64,000 nt of DNA from Terriglobia bacterium (GCA_020073445.1 JAIQFE010000001.1:124001-188000); one strand, 5' to 3'. Shown: positions 16,927 to 26,304, counted from the first letter of the stretch. The notes: generated by a model not told the origin, from the sequence alone. Program-made: numbers and translations.

Positions 16927-18214
16927 GATCAGCTCTGAGGCCGATCTCAGTGAGGTTGAAGCTCGGGCGAAGACTAGCCCGAACCCAGACGATCAACTCC
17001 AGATTGCGAATGGTATTGAGTCTGGGCCGGAGGTCATCAGTTGGCCGGACCGCTTGCGGGCAGAAGCATTCCACGGTGTGGCGGGCGAATTCGTGCGCCT
17101 GATTGAACCTCACTCGGAAGGTGATCCTGCAGCGATCCTCATTCAGACCCTTGTCGCCTTCGCGAACGTCATCGGCCGGTCAGCCTATTTCCGAGCCGAA
17201 GCCGATCGCCATTACACGTCACTCTACTTGGTGATCGTCGGCGCCACATCCAAGGGCCGCAAGGGAACGTCCTGGGGTCAAGTGCGGCGGGTGTTTGAGG
17301 GGGTCGATGCCGAATGGGCCAAGGCGCAAATAATGGGCGGTCTGGCGTCTGGAGAGGGGCTTATACACGTTGTTAGCGATGATGGCGGGCGTTCGGATAA
17401 GCGCTTACTAGTGATGGAGCCGGAGTTCGCCCGTGTACTGCAGGTATCTGAGAGAGAAGGCAATACGCTCTCAGCGATCATCCGTCAGGCGTGGGACACC
17501 GGCATGCTGAGCATGTTAACGCGGAAGAATCCACTCCATGCTAGCGATGCCCACATCTGCATCATCGGGCACATTACCCGCGACGAGGTGAGGCGGCTTC
17601 TGACAGACACCGCAGCAGTGAACGGCTTTGCAAACCGGTTCTTGTGGTGCTGCGCACGCCGTTCGAAAATGCTCCCGGACGGCGGAGCACTGGACACCGA
17701 GGACTTTGAGCCTATCGTACAGCGCATCCGACTTGCGGTGGATTTTGCGCTTCAACTGGGTGAATTGCGCCGGGATGATTCTGCACGTATCTTATGGCAC
17801 GAGTTTTATCCATCGCTTTCAGAAGGGCACCCAGGGTTATTAGGCGCAGTAACCTCACGAGCTGAAGCCCAGACGATGCGGCTGGCATGCGTCTATGCCG
17901 TCTTGGACCGCTCGCCCGTGATCCGTAGGGAACATCTCTTGGCCGGACTAGCTGTCTGGCAGTACTGCGAGGCATCAGCGCGGTGGTTATTCGGCGCGAC
18001 GCTGGGGGACGCCACGGCGGATGAGATCCTACGCATTTTACGCGAAAGGCCAGAAGGCCTGACTAGGACAGAGATCAGCGCCCACTTCCGCCGACACAAG
18101 CCGGCGGCCGAAATCGGGCGGGCCCTGTCACTGCTGTCTGAACTTGGCCGAGCGCGCATGGACCGACAGCCAGAGGGGGAGGGTCGGCGTACCGAACGAT
18201 GGTCTGCGACGTGA
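16916..18214 (+). CDS. DUF3987-type protein of mobile elements
   Basis: 432 residues from ATG 16916 with GGAAGG just upstream; it overlaps the primase end by 11 bp. The region 'IVGATSKGRKGTS' at about 95-108 looks like the modified P-loop of DUF3987 proteins, which often follow primases in islands. The segment 'HICIIGHITRDEVRRLL' and a C-terminal winged-helix-like part (about 365-430) complete the family picture. It may act as helicase-like partner of the primase. I am sure of the mobile-element family but not of the activity. Confidence 0.75.
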   Translation: MPFEISSEADLSEVEARAKTSPNPDDQLQIANGIESGPEVISWPDRLRAEAFHGVAGEFVRLIEPHSEGDPAAILIQTLVAFANVIGRSAYFRAEADRHYTSLYLVIVGATSKGRKGTSWGQVRRVFEGVDAEWAKAQIMGGLASGEGLIHVVSDDGGRSDKRLLVMEPEFARVLQVSEREGNTLSAIIRQAWDTGMLSMLTRKNPLHASDAHICIIGHITRDEVRRLLTDTAAVNGFANRFLWCCARRSKMLPDGGALDTEDFEPIVQRIRLAVDFALQLGELRRDDSARILWHEFYPSLSEGHPGLLGAVTSRAEAQTMRLACVYAVLDRSPVIRREHLLAGLAVWQYCEASARWLFGATLGDATADEILRILRERPEGLTRTEISAHFRRHKPAAEIGRALSLLSELGRARMDRQPEGEGRRTERWSAT

Positions 18215-18234
18215 ATCCATGGCACTCCGCGAGT

Positions 18235-18305
18235 GCGAAAAAAGCGAAATAAGCGAAATAAGGTGCAGACTACTCGAGTCGTTTCGCTTATTTCGCATTT
18301 TTCGC
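18235..18305. repeat. 24-bp inverted repeat with internal 9-bp iterons
   Basis: Arms 18235-18258 and 18282-18305 are inverted copies with one mismatch, around a 23-nt centre. Each arm is built from short GCGAAA units, and AAGCGAAAT is repeated directly in the left arm. No T-tract follows, so a simple terminator is unlikely. The position after the primase operon suits a replication or transfer origin. Confidence 0.55.
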
Positions 18306-18531
18306 GGCGGTGGAGAAACTGGCGTAACCGCTCATGCCGTGACGACTACGATTCTCGGAATGATGCCAAATCGGCGAAGCCGCCCGCAAACGGGCTCTGG
18401 CTCCCCTTCGTGGATTCGTTTAGAACTTTTTGCCTGACGCCCAGCGTCGAAAAGAAGGCGTTAGTTTTTGAAGCCCGAGGCTTTCACCTCTTGCCAGCAA
18501 GCAATCCATCAGTTTCTGGAGACTGCACCGC

Positions 18532-19235
18532 ATGAGGGTGGCTATTTACACGCGCGTCTCCACTCGGGATAAAGGTCAAGACGTCCTTAACCAGGTCACT
18601 CCCATTAGAAATCTGTGCGTTCAAGAGGGCTGGGACATCTGGCGTGAGTACGAGGACCATGACTCCGGAACCAGGGCCGATCGAACTCAGTTCCAGCGGA
18701 TGCTTAAGGATGCCGCTGAAAAAAAATTGACCTTCTAGTTTTTTGGTCGCTTGATCGGTTGACCCGAGAAGGCACTCTCGCCACCTTGAAATATTTGGAG
18801 CTTCTTGAAAAATATGGAGTTCGCTGGCGAAGTTTCATGGAGCCGTGGATCGACAGCGCCGGGCCTTTTCGCGATGTAATTATTAGTCTGCTTGCCAGCC
18901 TGGCCAAGCAAGAGCAAATTCGGATTTCGGAGCGAGTCAGAGCCGGCTTGAATCGAGCCAGGCTCGGCGGAACGAAGAGTGGCAAACCCTTCGGTCGACC
19001 AAGAGCCGTTTTTAGGCGCGATCAAGTCCGCACCCTTCGAGACCGAGGTCTCTCATGGCGCCAGATTGGCAAGCTGCTGGGCGTGAGCGGGTCGACGGTC
19101 CGGCGAGCATACGAGGCCGAGGCGACTGAGTTACCCTTGCCAGAAACCGCTCTTGGGGGTTTTGTGCAGCCGCCAGAGAACTTGGCCGGTCCCCGTAAAG
19201 CCGGACAGCTATCCCAGGACAACCAAGAGAGCTGA
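18532..19235 (+). CDS. Serine recombinase (resolvase/invertase), split by a frameshift at an A8 run
   Basis: The first part (18532-18738) has the catalytic motif YTRVSTRDKGQD (S10) and DSGTRADRTQF. It then runs into a stop after the A8 run at 18719-18726. A -1 shift at that run joins it to the second frame, which reads LVFWSLDRLTREGT, then the E-helix and a C-terminal HTH (LGVSGSTVRRAY). The joined product would be 234 residues, the normal length of Tn3-type resolvases. The shift may be programmed slippage on A AAA AAA, a real mutation, or a sequencing error in the homopolymer. Confidence 0.72.
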
Positions 19236-20373
19236 CTCCGAGCAGCTGAAGGGACCAAACGCTTGGCGATTGGGTAAACGGCTATCCCGCGTTAGAGAAG
19301 AGCCGGCTCCGCTTTGGTTGGCCTGAATGATCTTCGTCCAAGCGTGTTCCCTGGGCATGGTGCGATCTGAATGGTTCTGCGTGGATCGGGCCAAGGTTAC
19401 AATTTCTCCTATAGCTATACCTATAGCTAAAACTACACTTCGGGCCCTCACAGCCCAGACCTTGCTTCTGAGCAAAGGCAGCTGGATCACGCCCCAAAAC
19501 AACCTAGGCTCCTCGCGCGCGCGCTTATATTTAAATATATATATATAGCCGCCGAGCCCTGCCAGAAGGCGCGATCTCCTAAGTCCGGGCCGTTTTGGAA
19601 GCAAACTTTTGGATGGCGGAGTCAACCTAAAGAAAATTTTTCTCTATCCCGTTCCGGCTTAGTAAAAGAGAGCCAGACTACTGATTATGCGGGAGTTGGA
19701 GCATGGTCCAATCTGAATCGCGCCGCGCGGTGAATGCGAATTGGGCATGGGCGACTTTTTTTGAAGCGAGTAGTCTCTTGCCCAGACGTGCAAGAAAAAC
19801 GTTGAGCCGGCAGCTTTTTTTCGACGCGCTGAGCTTTTTGCCTCTACCTCTAACTCTACATGTAAGTTTTCAGAAGATTCGCGACCGTCAGCGCAAATGC
19901 GCGAATCCCGTGGTGGCGTGTGTCAAAACGAAATGATTCTGGCACAGTGCCACGGGCAGCCAAAAAGGGTCACCATCTGGATACACCATCAATCCGCTAG
20001 TGACTGGAATGGCGAGACCAATGGGAGCGATCAACCAGGTCAGCGCTCAACTGTTTAGCGCTGGCGGCGCCAATGCGCGACATCATTAGCCCCGAATAGC
20101 CTCCACTTAACATGGACCGTAGTGGTAGTTCAGCGACCGCAAAAGTCGTTACGTCCTTCTAGGAGAGCGCGCTTAAGCGTAGTAGGTCCTCGACCTCGCC
20201 CGTAAATCCGACAACCGGACGGACTTGGTAATTTAGCCCATGAACCCACTGACATTGCTTGTTCGCGGTTCCCTGTAGACTAGACGCGCGAGTTGACGTG
20301 CTCTAGACTACTTTCACGCGATCCTGCTCTCTCGTTCCTTCCAATCCGTGTGGCCACCGCATCAAGAACGGAA
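19236..20373. other. 1.1-kb stretch without a convincing gene, with AT-rich repeat patches
   Basis: No frame here resembles a known protein. Two copies of CTATAGCTA lie at 19409-19417 and 19421-19429, 12 bp apart. A run of CG dinucleotides (about 19514-19524) abuts an AT-only tract at 19525-19547, unlike anything else in the window. The stretch separates the replication module from the chemotaxis cargo and could hold an origin or a junction between two insertions. The rest shows nothing clear. Confidence 0.5.
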
Positions 20374-21957
20374 TTAATCGGCGTTGCTCTTTTCCAAACG
20401 CACCGTGAAGTGGAAGGTGCTGCCTTGCCCGACTTCGCTCTCCACCCAAATCCGTCCAGCCATCATTTCCACCAGTTTCGCCGAGATCGCCAGGCCGAGA
20501 CCCGTTCCGCCGAACTTACGCGTGGTTGAATTGTCTGCCTGGGAAAACCGTTCGAAAATCACCCGCTGTTTGTCGGGCGCAATACCGATTCCGGTATCCT
20601 GCACGGCAAAGTGCAATCGAACGTAGTCTCCGCTGTCGGGATCCGGCTGAACTCCCAAAGTGACACTGCCCCGGGGCGTGAACTTTATCGCATTGCCCAT
20701 GAGGTTCAGAATGATTTGCCGCAGCCGGTGCGGGTCTCCTCGCATAAACTGCGGTACGTTGGTGGCGATCTCCAAGAAGAGAGTCAGCCCTTTCTCATGG
20801 GCACCCGGCATCAGCAATTTCAGTGTCTCCGCAGTCTTATCGCGAAGATCGAAGTCCACTAGATCCAAGACCAGGTGTCCAGCCTCGATTTTGGAAAAGT
20901 CCAGAATCTCGTTGATGATGGTCAGTAGCGATTCAGCTGATATTTTGACTGTCTGCAAGTAGTCCCGCTGTTCGGAGGTCAATTCCGTTTCTAGCGCCAG
21001 ATCCGTCATGCCGATAATCCCATTCATCGGAGTGCGGATCTCGTGACTCATATTGGCCAGGAACTGACTCTTGGAGCGCGCGGCTGTCTCGGCGGCCTCC
21101 TTCGCTTGCCGCAGATAATTTTCCGCCAGTTTACGCTCGGTGACGTCGGTCAATATGGCGACAGTGCCGTCGAACTCGCCAGTGCGACTGAACATCGGCG
21201 ATGCGGAGACGATGGTCCACAATTCGCGGCCGTCTTTCCGGCGCCAACTCAGGTCGTATTGCTCGGTGTTCCCATTTCGGCGGCATTCAAGCTTCGATCG
21301 CACTATGGAAGCCGACTCAGCGTCCATGAAATCAAAGATGCTGTGGTCGACCATTTCAGAAATGTCGTAACCCAACCGCGAGGCGAAAATGTTATTGACA
21401 TAGGTCATTTCCATGACACTGTTGGTCTCGCAGATACCCTCATGGATACCCTCAACGATGGTGCGTAATCGCTTCTCGTTGTCAATCAAGAGCGCTTGGA
21501 TCTGCCGCATTTCGCTGGCGTCACGAATAACCGCAATCGACCGGTGTCCGGCAGCCATGTGCGTATGGCTGAGCATGATGTCTACTGGAATCTCGCGCCC
21601 GTCCTTGTGCAAAGCGAAGAGGTCTTGCGCCATACCCATGTGGCGTGTTCCGTGCCTTTTCGAAAAACGGGCTCGATGACCGGCGTGATCTCTGTTGAAA
21701 CGAGTCGGAAGCAGATCCTCGACCTTCCGGGCCTCCAGTTCTTGGCGGCTATAGCCAAGCATGCGCGCCAGTGATGCGTTGACCCGTAGGATGCGTCCGT
21801 CATCATCGGCGACCAGTACGCCGTCCGGCATGGTTTCGACAAGTACCATTTCCTCTGTGATACGTCCTAACGATCGATCCTCGTGTTGCTTGGAGACGGT
21901 CTCCAGAGAGGTCGGGTTATCGCACTTCACGTTCTGCGCGGCAATCAGTTCTTCCAC
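20374..21957 (-). CDS. Sensor histidine kinase, PAS-PAS-HisKA-HATPase
   Basis: 527 residues, no membrane segment. PAS domains lie at about 33-155 and 160-285. The HisKA motif FLANMSHEIRTPMNG has the phosphorylated H305. The ATPase domain shows the N-box (ILNLMGNAIKFTP), DTGIGI and GGTGLGLAIS. There is no receiver. It follows fliM after 6 bp on the same strand, so it is the last gene of the switch operon. Its partner regulator is not adjacent; the PhoB-type regulator at 25504 is the nearest DNA-binding candidate. Confidence 0.9.
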   Translation of the reverse strand: MEELIAAQNVKCDNPTSLETVSKQHEDRSLGRITEEMVLVETMPDGVLVADDDGRILRVNASLARMLGYSRQELEARKVEDLLPTRFNRDHAGHRARFSKRHGTRHMGMAQDLFALHKDGREIPVDIMLSHTHMAAGHRSIAVIRDASEMRQIQALLIDNEKRLRTIVEGIHEGICETNSVMEMTYVNNIFASRLGYDISEMVDHSIFDFMDAESASIVRSKLECRRNGNTEQYDLSWRRKDGRELWTIVSASPMFSRTGEFDGTVAILTDVTERKLAENYLRQAKEAAETAARSKSQFLANMSHEIRTPMNGIIGMTDLALETELTSEQRDYLQTVKISAESLLTIINEILDFSKIEAGHLVLDLVDFDLRDKTAETLKLLMPGAHEKGLTLFLEIATNVPQFMRGDPHRLRQIILNLMGNAIKFTPRGSVTLGVQPDPDSGDYVRLHFAVQDTGIGIAPDKQRVIFERFSQADNSTTRKFGGTGLGLAISAKLVEMMAGRIWVESEVGQGSTFHFTVRLEKSNAD

Positions 21958-21963
21958 AGCCTT

Positions 21964-22917
21964 CTAGTCCCGTTCGTACTCACAAGCCACTTTAAGCGCG
22001 ACCTTTGTTCCCGCCAACTCGACGTCGCCCCAGAACTTCGGTGCGCCGTTCAGAAGAGCAGTAACCTTTCGATCAAGAGGATAATCAAGGGCGAGGACGT
22101 CACCGGCCTCAAGATTGAGCAAGGTTCCTGCTGAAATGGTTTCGCCGTCCAAACGTACCTCCATCTCCACGCCAACTCTAGCCAGCAACTCCGCCATGTG
22201 AACCTGGTCCCGGCGTTTTGATTCGGCGCGGTGAACCCGGCGAAGGCGGTCAAACATATGCCGCAGCCGTTTAATGAAGATGGAAGGAATCGCCAGGTTC
22301 ATCATGCCTGTCGTCGAGGCTACACGAACTTCAATCCCGATGGTAACCACGGCTTCTGCGGGAGATAGAATGTGGAAGCCTTGGGGTTCGTCCGCTAACG
22401 ATTGAACGGCGAAGCGGATATCGGCAACCGTTTTCCAGGCGTCACCGAGGTCCTGAAGAGCGATCCGGAGCAGGTTCTGCATCAGATGTTTTTCGATCTC
22501 GGTTACCTTGCGCTGAGGATTCCCAGCCGTTTTGCCGCCTCCCCCGAGCAGCATCTCGACGAAAGTGAAGACGAGCGCAGGGTTAAGTTCCATGACCGCG
22601 GTGCCGTCATAGGGCCGCAGACCAACGTAGGCAATGAACGTCGGCGAGGCAAGTCCTTCCAGGAACTCCCCGTAAGAGATTTGTTCCAGACTCACTAGAT
22701 TCATGCTGACGTAATCGCGAAGATATGCGGAGAGGCTCGACGCCAAGTTCCGGGCGAAGTTCTCGTGTACCAGGTGAACAGATCGGATTTGAGATTTCGG
22801 AATGCGGTCCAGCCGGCTAAAGTCGAAGGGGACTACTGCGGGCTTGCTATCGCGGGTTGCGTCACTCGACCCCTGGAAGACGGCGTCAATCTCTTGCTGT
22901 GACAGTTCACGTTTCAT
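21964..22917 (-). CDS. fliM: Flagellar motor switch protein FliM
   Basis: 317 residues, about normal length. The N-terminal CheY-binding segment LSQQEIDAVF (5-14) is conserved. The middle CheC-like domain carries 'YGEFLEGLASPTFIAYVGLRP', and the SpoA/FliN-like C-terminal domain covers about 235-315. FliM forms the C-ring with FliG and FliN and binds phosphorylated CheY to reverse rotation. Presence of the CheY-binding motif means that it could take signals from the element's own CheY proteins. Confidence 0.92.
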   Translation of the reverse strand: MKRELSQQEIDAVFQGSSDATRDSKPAVVPFDFSRLDRIPKSQIRSVHLVHENFARNLASSLSAYLRDYVSMNLVSLEQISYGEFLEGLASPTFIAYVGLRPYDGTAVMELNPALVFTFVEMLLGGGGKTAGNPQRKVTEIEKHLMQNLLRIALQDLGDAWKTVADIRFAVQSLADEPQGFHILSPAEAVVTIGIEVRVASTTGMMNLAIPSIFIKRLRHMFDRLRRVHRAESKRRDQVHMAELLARVGVEMEVRLDGETISAGTLLNLEAGDVLALDYPLDRKVTALLNGAPKFWGDVELAGTKVALKVACEYERD

Positions 22918-22957
22918 CGGTTCACCCAGACTGCTGATTCTTGCCGCCGTTCCTCCG

Positions 22958-23812
22958 TCAATTCCCCGCGGCTTGATGACTGACGCGCGTTGCCCGGGTG
23001 ACCGCCGAACTCTGTAGCGCGAAGCGATCCTTACGGCTGATCACCTCCTGGATCTTGACGCCGTAATTTCCGCCAACGGACACCACTTCCCCACGCGCCA
23101 CTACCGCACCGTGCACAACGATTTCGACGGGCTCGCCTACATGATGATCCAGCTCCACAAGCGATCCTGCCGTCAGCTTGAGCACCTCTCGGATTTGCAA
23201 TTTTGCCCGACCCAACACCACCGAGACCGGCAGCTCCAGGTCAACCAACCGGTCGAGCCTTGCCGATTCGTCCGACGTACTCAAGGCATCCCCGAGTGGC
23301 TCCGATGGGCGCTGCTCTTTTTCCCGCAGAAGGGCGGCAAAGGCCGGGTGAACACCCACCAGGATTGGGAAACGTTCTCGCCCCGGCATCACGAGCCATG
23401 CGGTTTCGACGTCGGCCAGGTCCGGAGGTAAGGAACCGTCTTCGATCGCTTGCTTACAGACGATTCTTGGCGTGAGGCCGGAACTGAGCACATGGGCCGC
23501 ACCCTCCAAAGACTGCTGCAACAGCTCCTTGTAAAGCGCTTCCCGGCCCGCGGAATCCTCCGCAGAAGTCTCGGTAAGAGCAGTGCATGTTGCAACCGGA
23601 GTTCCGATCCAGACGGCGGCGCCTTCTTCCCGCTCGAATATCTGCCCCTGCCACAGAATTGAGTCTCCCGCGTCGAACGTCTTGCCCGACCCGGTTGCCC
23701 CATCATATTCCAGCTTCACGGGTTGGCCGGTGAACATCTCGACAGACTTCTCAAATTCGGCGGTCCACGCTTCGAGAAACGTCTGCAATGCTTGTTGGTT
23801 GCCGTGCGCCAT
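22958..23812 (-). CDS. FliN/FliY-type switch protein with long N-terminal region
   Basis: 284 residues. The C-terminal SpoA domain (about 185-258) reads LDRLVDLELPVSVVLGRAKL, then 'AGSLVELDHHVGEPVEIVVHG' and GNYGVKI, all typical of FliN. The 180-residue N-terminal region has no clear FliM-like or CheC phosphatase motif, so it is not a standard FliY. It lies between fliN and fliM in an operon with gaps of 4 and 40 bp. It probably replaces or caps part of the FliN ring. Confidence 0.82.
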   Translation of the reverse strand: MAHGNQQALQTFLEAWTAEFEKSVEMFTGQPVKLEYDGATGSGKTFDAGDSILWQGQIFEREEGAAVWIGTPVATCTALTETSAEDSAGREALYKELLQQSLEGAAHVLSSGLTPRIVCKQAIEDGSLPPDLADVETAWLVMPGRERFPILVGVHPAFAALLREKEQRPSEPLGDALSTSDESARLDRLVDLELPVSVVLGRAKLQIREVLKLTAGSLVELDHHVGEPVEIVVHGAVVARGEVVSVGGNYGVKIQEVISRKDRFALQSSAVTRATRVSHQAAGN

Positions 23813-23816
23813 AAGA

Positions 23817-24143
23817 TTACTCCCCGCGACTGCGAACTCCTTCGGGCTCCACTTGATCCTCTTCCTGCAGGTCTGGGAGGCGGGCGTTGCGGAGATCGGC
23901 GAGTCTCACTGCCATCGTCCCGTCCAACAGCAGCACCTCACCCCACCCCAGCAGGATGTCTTCGATGTAGATGTCGATGTTTTCGCCGGTCGGCCGCGAT
24001 AGCTGAATCAGGCTGTCCACATCGAGGTTCAGCAACTCGGCGAAAGTCAAGATGGTTTGATCCAACTCGGCGCGCACGGTGACCTGAATATGCTCGATTC
24101 GGTCCATTCGATCTAGGAGCGGGTCTGGTTGGTCAGGTTTCAT
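23817..24143 (-). CDS. fliN: Short FliN-type switch protein (SpoA domain)
   Basis: 108 residues, nearly all one SpoA domain (about 18-90): 'IQVTVRAELDQTILTFAELL', then LIQLSRPTGENIDIYIEDIL and AVRLADLR. The usual 'GN(F)GVRI' signature is replaced by 'LLLDGTMAVRLADL', so it is somewhat divergent. It sits between fliG and the long FliN-type gene. Two different SpoA proteins plus FliM are therefore encoded side by side. Confidence 0.8.
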   Translation of the reverse strand: MKPDQPDPLLDRMDRIEHIQVTVRAELDQTILTFAELLNLDVDSLIQLSRPTGENIDIYIEDILLGWGEVLLLDGTMAVRLADLRNARLPDLQEEDQVEPEGVRSRGE

Positions 24144-24158
24144 GCCGTGGCTCAGTTT

Positions 24159-25190
24159 CTAGTTGATATACTGCTCGGCCGGAGAATTCTTGAGACTGAT
24201 GGTGCCGTCCTTCTCGAGCTGGCGCGCTAGTGTGATGATCTGCTGCTGGGCAGCATCAACTTCCTTTATCTTGACGGGGCCTAGGGCGGCCATGTCTTCC
24301 TTCATCATTTCCGCGCCTCGCTGGGACAGGCTCTCAGTAAAGCGTTTCTTCAGTTCCTCGCTAGTGCCCTTCAGCGCGATCATCAAGACTTTGCGATCGA
24401 CAGCACCTACCAGCTCCTTGAATCCGCTGGCATCGAGTCCCGCAAGATCATCGAAAACAAACATGAAGCGCCGGACACTCTCAAACAACTCTGGATTCTC
24501 TTTTTCCACCGTATCCAGGAGCTGACTGCAGTTATTTGGATCCAGCCGATTAAGCATGTCGGCTACAGCTCGCACGCCACCGCAGGCCTCACGGCTGAGC
24601 TCTCCAAGGTTTCTGAGCTTTTGCCCGATGACCGTTGCGATTGTCCGCACGGCCTCCGGAGAAATCTGTTCCAGACTGGCCATCCTCACCGCGATGTCGG
24701 AACGCTTTTCGACCGGGAGTGCGGCAATTAGTGCGGCCGCCTGGGATGGATCAAGATGCGAGAGCACGAGGGCAATCGTCTGGGGGTGCTCGTCCTGGAT
24801 GAATTTCGCCAGCTGCTGCGGATCTACCCGGCGGAGATTACTGAAATCGGGCCCGTCCCGGTCCAGGGTCTTCGCGATGCGATCGACAAGGCGGGTAGCG
24901 TGATCCTCCCCAAAGGCCTCGGTGAGCATTGCCCTGGTGCGTTCAAGACCTCCCTGGGTATCGACGTTTCGAGTGCTAACCGCCAGTTGAAATTCGCCCA
25001 GCACCGCTTCGGTTTGCTGAGACGTGACTGCATCCAGCTTGGCAATCGAGGCGGTGATCCTATCGACCTCTTCGTCACTCAGCTGCTTCAGGATCCCAGC
25101 GCTAGCAGTCGGACCGAGGGACAGCAGAACGATCGCGGCCTTCTGGAGCCCGGTGAGCGAATTCTGAAGTGACATACCTGGACTTGACAT
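24159..25190 (-). CDS. fliG: Flagellar motor switch protein FliG
   Basis: 343 residues, normal length. The N-terminal FliF-binding domain (about 10-105) is present, with the FliM-contacting motif EHPQT at 134-138 and the C-terminal torque domain (about 235-330), which ends KEDMAALGPVKIKEVDAAQQ. The torque helix keeps charged residues (KKR, ESLSQRGAEMMKED). No fliF, motA or motB lies in the window, so the rotor ring would have to join a base encoded elsewhere. It is first gene of the leftward switch operon. Confidence 0.93.
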   Translation of the reverse strand: MSSPGMSLQNSLTGLQKAAIVLLSLGPTASAGILKQLSDEEVDRITASIAKLDAVTSQQTEAVLGEFQLAVSTRNVDTQGGLERTRAMLTEAFGEDHATRLVDRIAKTLDRDGPDFSNLRRVDPQQLAKFIQDEHPQTIALVLSHLDPSQAAALIAALPVEKRSDIAVRMASLEQISPEAVRTIATVIGQKLRNLGELSREACGGVRAVADMLNRLDPNNCSQLLDTVEKENPELFESVRRFMFVFDDLAGLDASGFKELVGAVDRKVLMIALKGTSEELKKRFTESLSQRGAEMMKEDMAALGPVKIKEVDAAQQQIITLARQLEKDGTISLKNSPAEQYIN

Positions 25191-25503
25191 TTACGTGACC
25201 TACCCTAGCTATCGTCCTAAGCAGAACCACGTACAGAGCAAAGATGGCGGGTGAAGATAAAGTTTCCATAAATTCCTGCGAGGTCCATGCGGTTGACCTC
25301 TTTCGAGCTGGAAGGCATCAGATCGCGCTCAGAAAACATTTTTGACATACAATGTAATTGGATGGCGTTCCGGCTCGTCCAAGCCTGGAGGCCGATTGCT
25401 TTTGAAAGAAGAGCATCCACATGTCCCCATTCTCCAACTCCTACACTGCATTGACCGTCCTTCCTGATTCAAGACCCGGCCTAGAGAAAGCCCCGGAGTT
25501 GCT
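25191..25503. other. Divergent promoter region between fliG and the PhoB-type regulator gene
   Basis: No gene is visible. TTGACA occurs at 25342-25347 on the plus strand but lacks a good -10 at 17 bp. The TAAAGAT-N4-TAAAGAT boxes seen upstream of cheA are not found here. Confidence 0.4.
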
Positions 25504-26304
25504 ATGAATCACCGGCAGGTACTTGTAGTTGAGGATGAGCAGATCGTAGCGCTCGATCTGGAGATGTTCCTTGGAACGATGGGATACGACGTCGCTCTGG
25601 AAACGACCGGCGAAGGCGCGGTGGAAGCCGCTGGAAGGCTGAAGCCGGATGTTGTATTGATGGATATTCGGCTTGATGGCGATCTCGATGGCATCCAGGC
25701 GGCAGAGCGGATCCGGAAGGAAGCTGAGATCCCGGTTGTTTTTCTCACGGCATATACCGATCATCAAACAATAGAACGCGCTGCACGAGTGGACCCTTCC
25801 GGTTATGTTGTCAAGCCCTTCAATGAAAAGGACCTGGCCGCGACTCTCCACCTCGCGCTCCACAAACCCCGAATTCGACGTCGAACTTTCGCTGGCGGTC
25901 CGCAGACCCGGGGTACAGGAAGCCAGGGCAGTGATTCTCCGCACGAAGAAGGAATCCGGGTAGCTTCCGTAGTCCGAATCGGCGACCTCAGGATAGATTC
26001 CGTGCACCGTCAGGTTTTCCGGCGGGGAACAGAGATCCAACTCACCAAAAAGGAGTTCGATGTGCTTGAGTGTCTCGCCGAACATCCAGGCGTACCAGTG
26101 AGTTCTGAGGCGTTGCTAACCAGGGTGTGGGGTCCCCAATTTGTGCACTACATCCAGACGCTCCGCGTTCACCTCGGGAACTTGCGGCAAAAGATCGAGA
26201 GTGATTCCTCCTCCGGAATCCGGATCGAAGCCGTTCGCGGCGTAGGATATCGCCTAATCGAGGCCGGTCTGACGCATCTAGAGCACGTCAGCCTGACGAA
26301 CTGA
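25504..26304 (+). CDS. Response regulator, receiver plus OmpR/PhoB-type winged helix
   Basis: 266 residues. Receiver (about 4-120): acidic pocket E10-D11, phospho-acceptor D54 (VLMDIRLDG), FLTAY and PSGYVVKPF. After a linker of about 35 residues comes the Trans_reg_C domain (about 160-255): QLTKKEFDVLECLAEHPG, VWGPQFVHYIQTLRVHLGNL and VRGVGYRL. It is probably a transcription factor of the element. Regulators of this class bind direct repeats with 11-bp spacing, such as those at 36087-36104 and 36180-36197. The damaged receiver at 42507 resembles this receiver. Confidence 0.9.
   Translation: MNHRQVLVVEDEQIVALDLEMFLGTMGYDVALETTGEGAVEAAGRLKPDVVLMDIRLDGDLDGIQAAERIRKEAEIPVVFLTAYTDHQTIERAARVDPSGYVVKPFNEKDLAATLHLALHKPRIRRRTFAGGPQTRGTGSQGSDSPHEEGIRVASVVRIGDLRIDSVHRQVFRRGTEIQLTKKEFDVLECLAEHPGVPVSSEALLTRVWGPQFVHYIQTLRVHLGNLRQKIESDSSSGIRIEAVRGVGYRLIEAGLTHLEHVSLTN

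Noticed and set aside
19703-19936. A 77-codon open frame in the gap before the PAS kinase gene.
   Set aside because: No recognisable motif and biased low-complexity sequence; probably chance.
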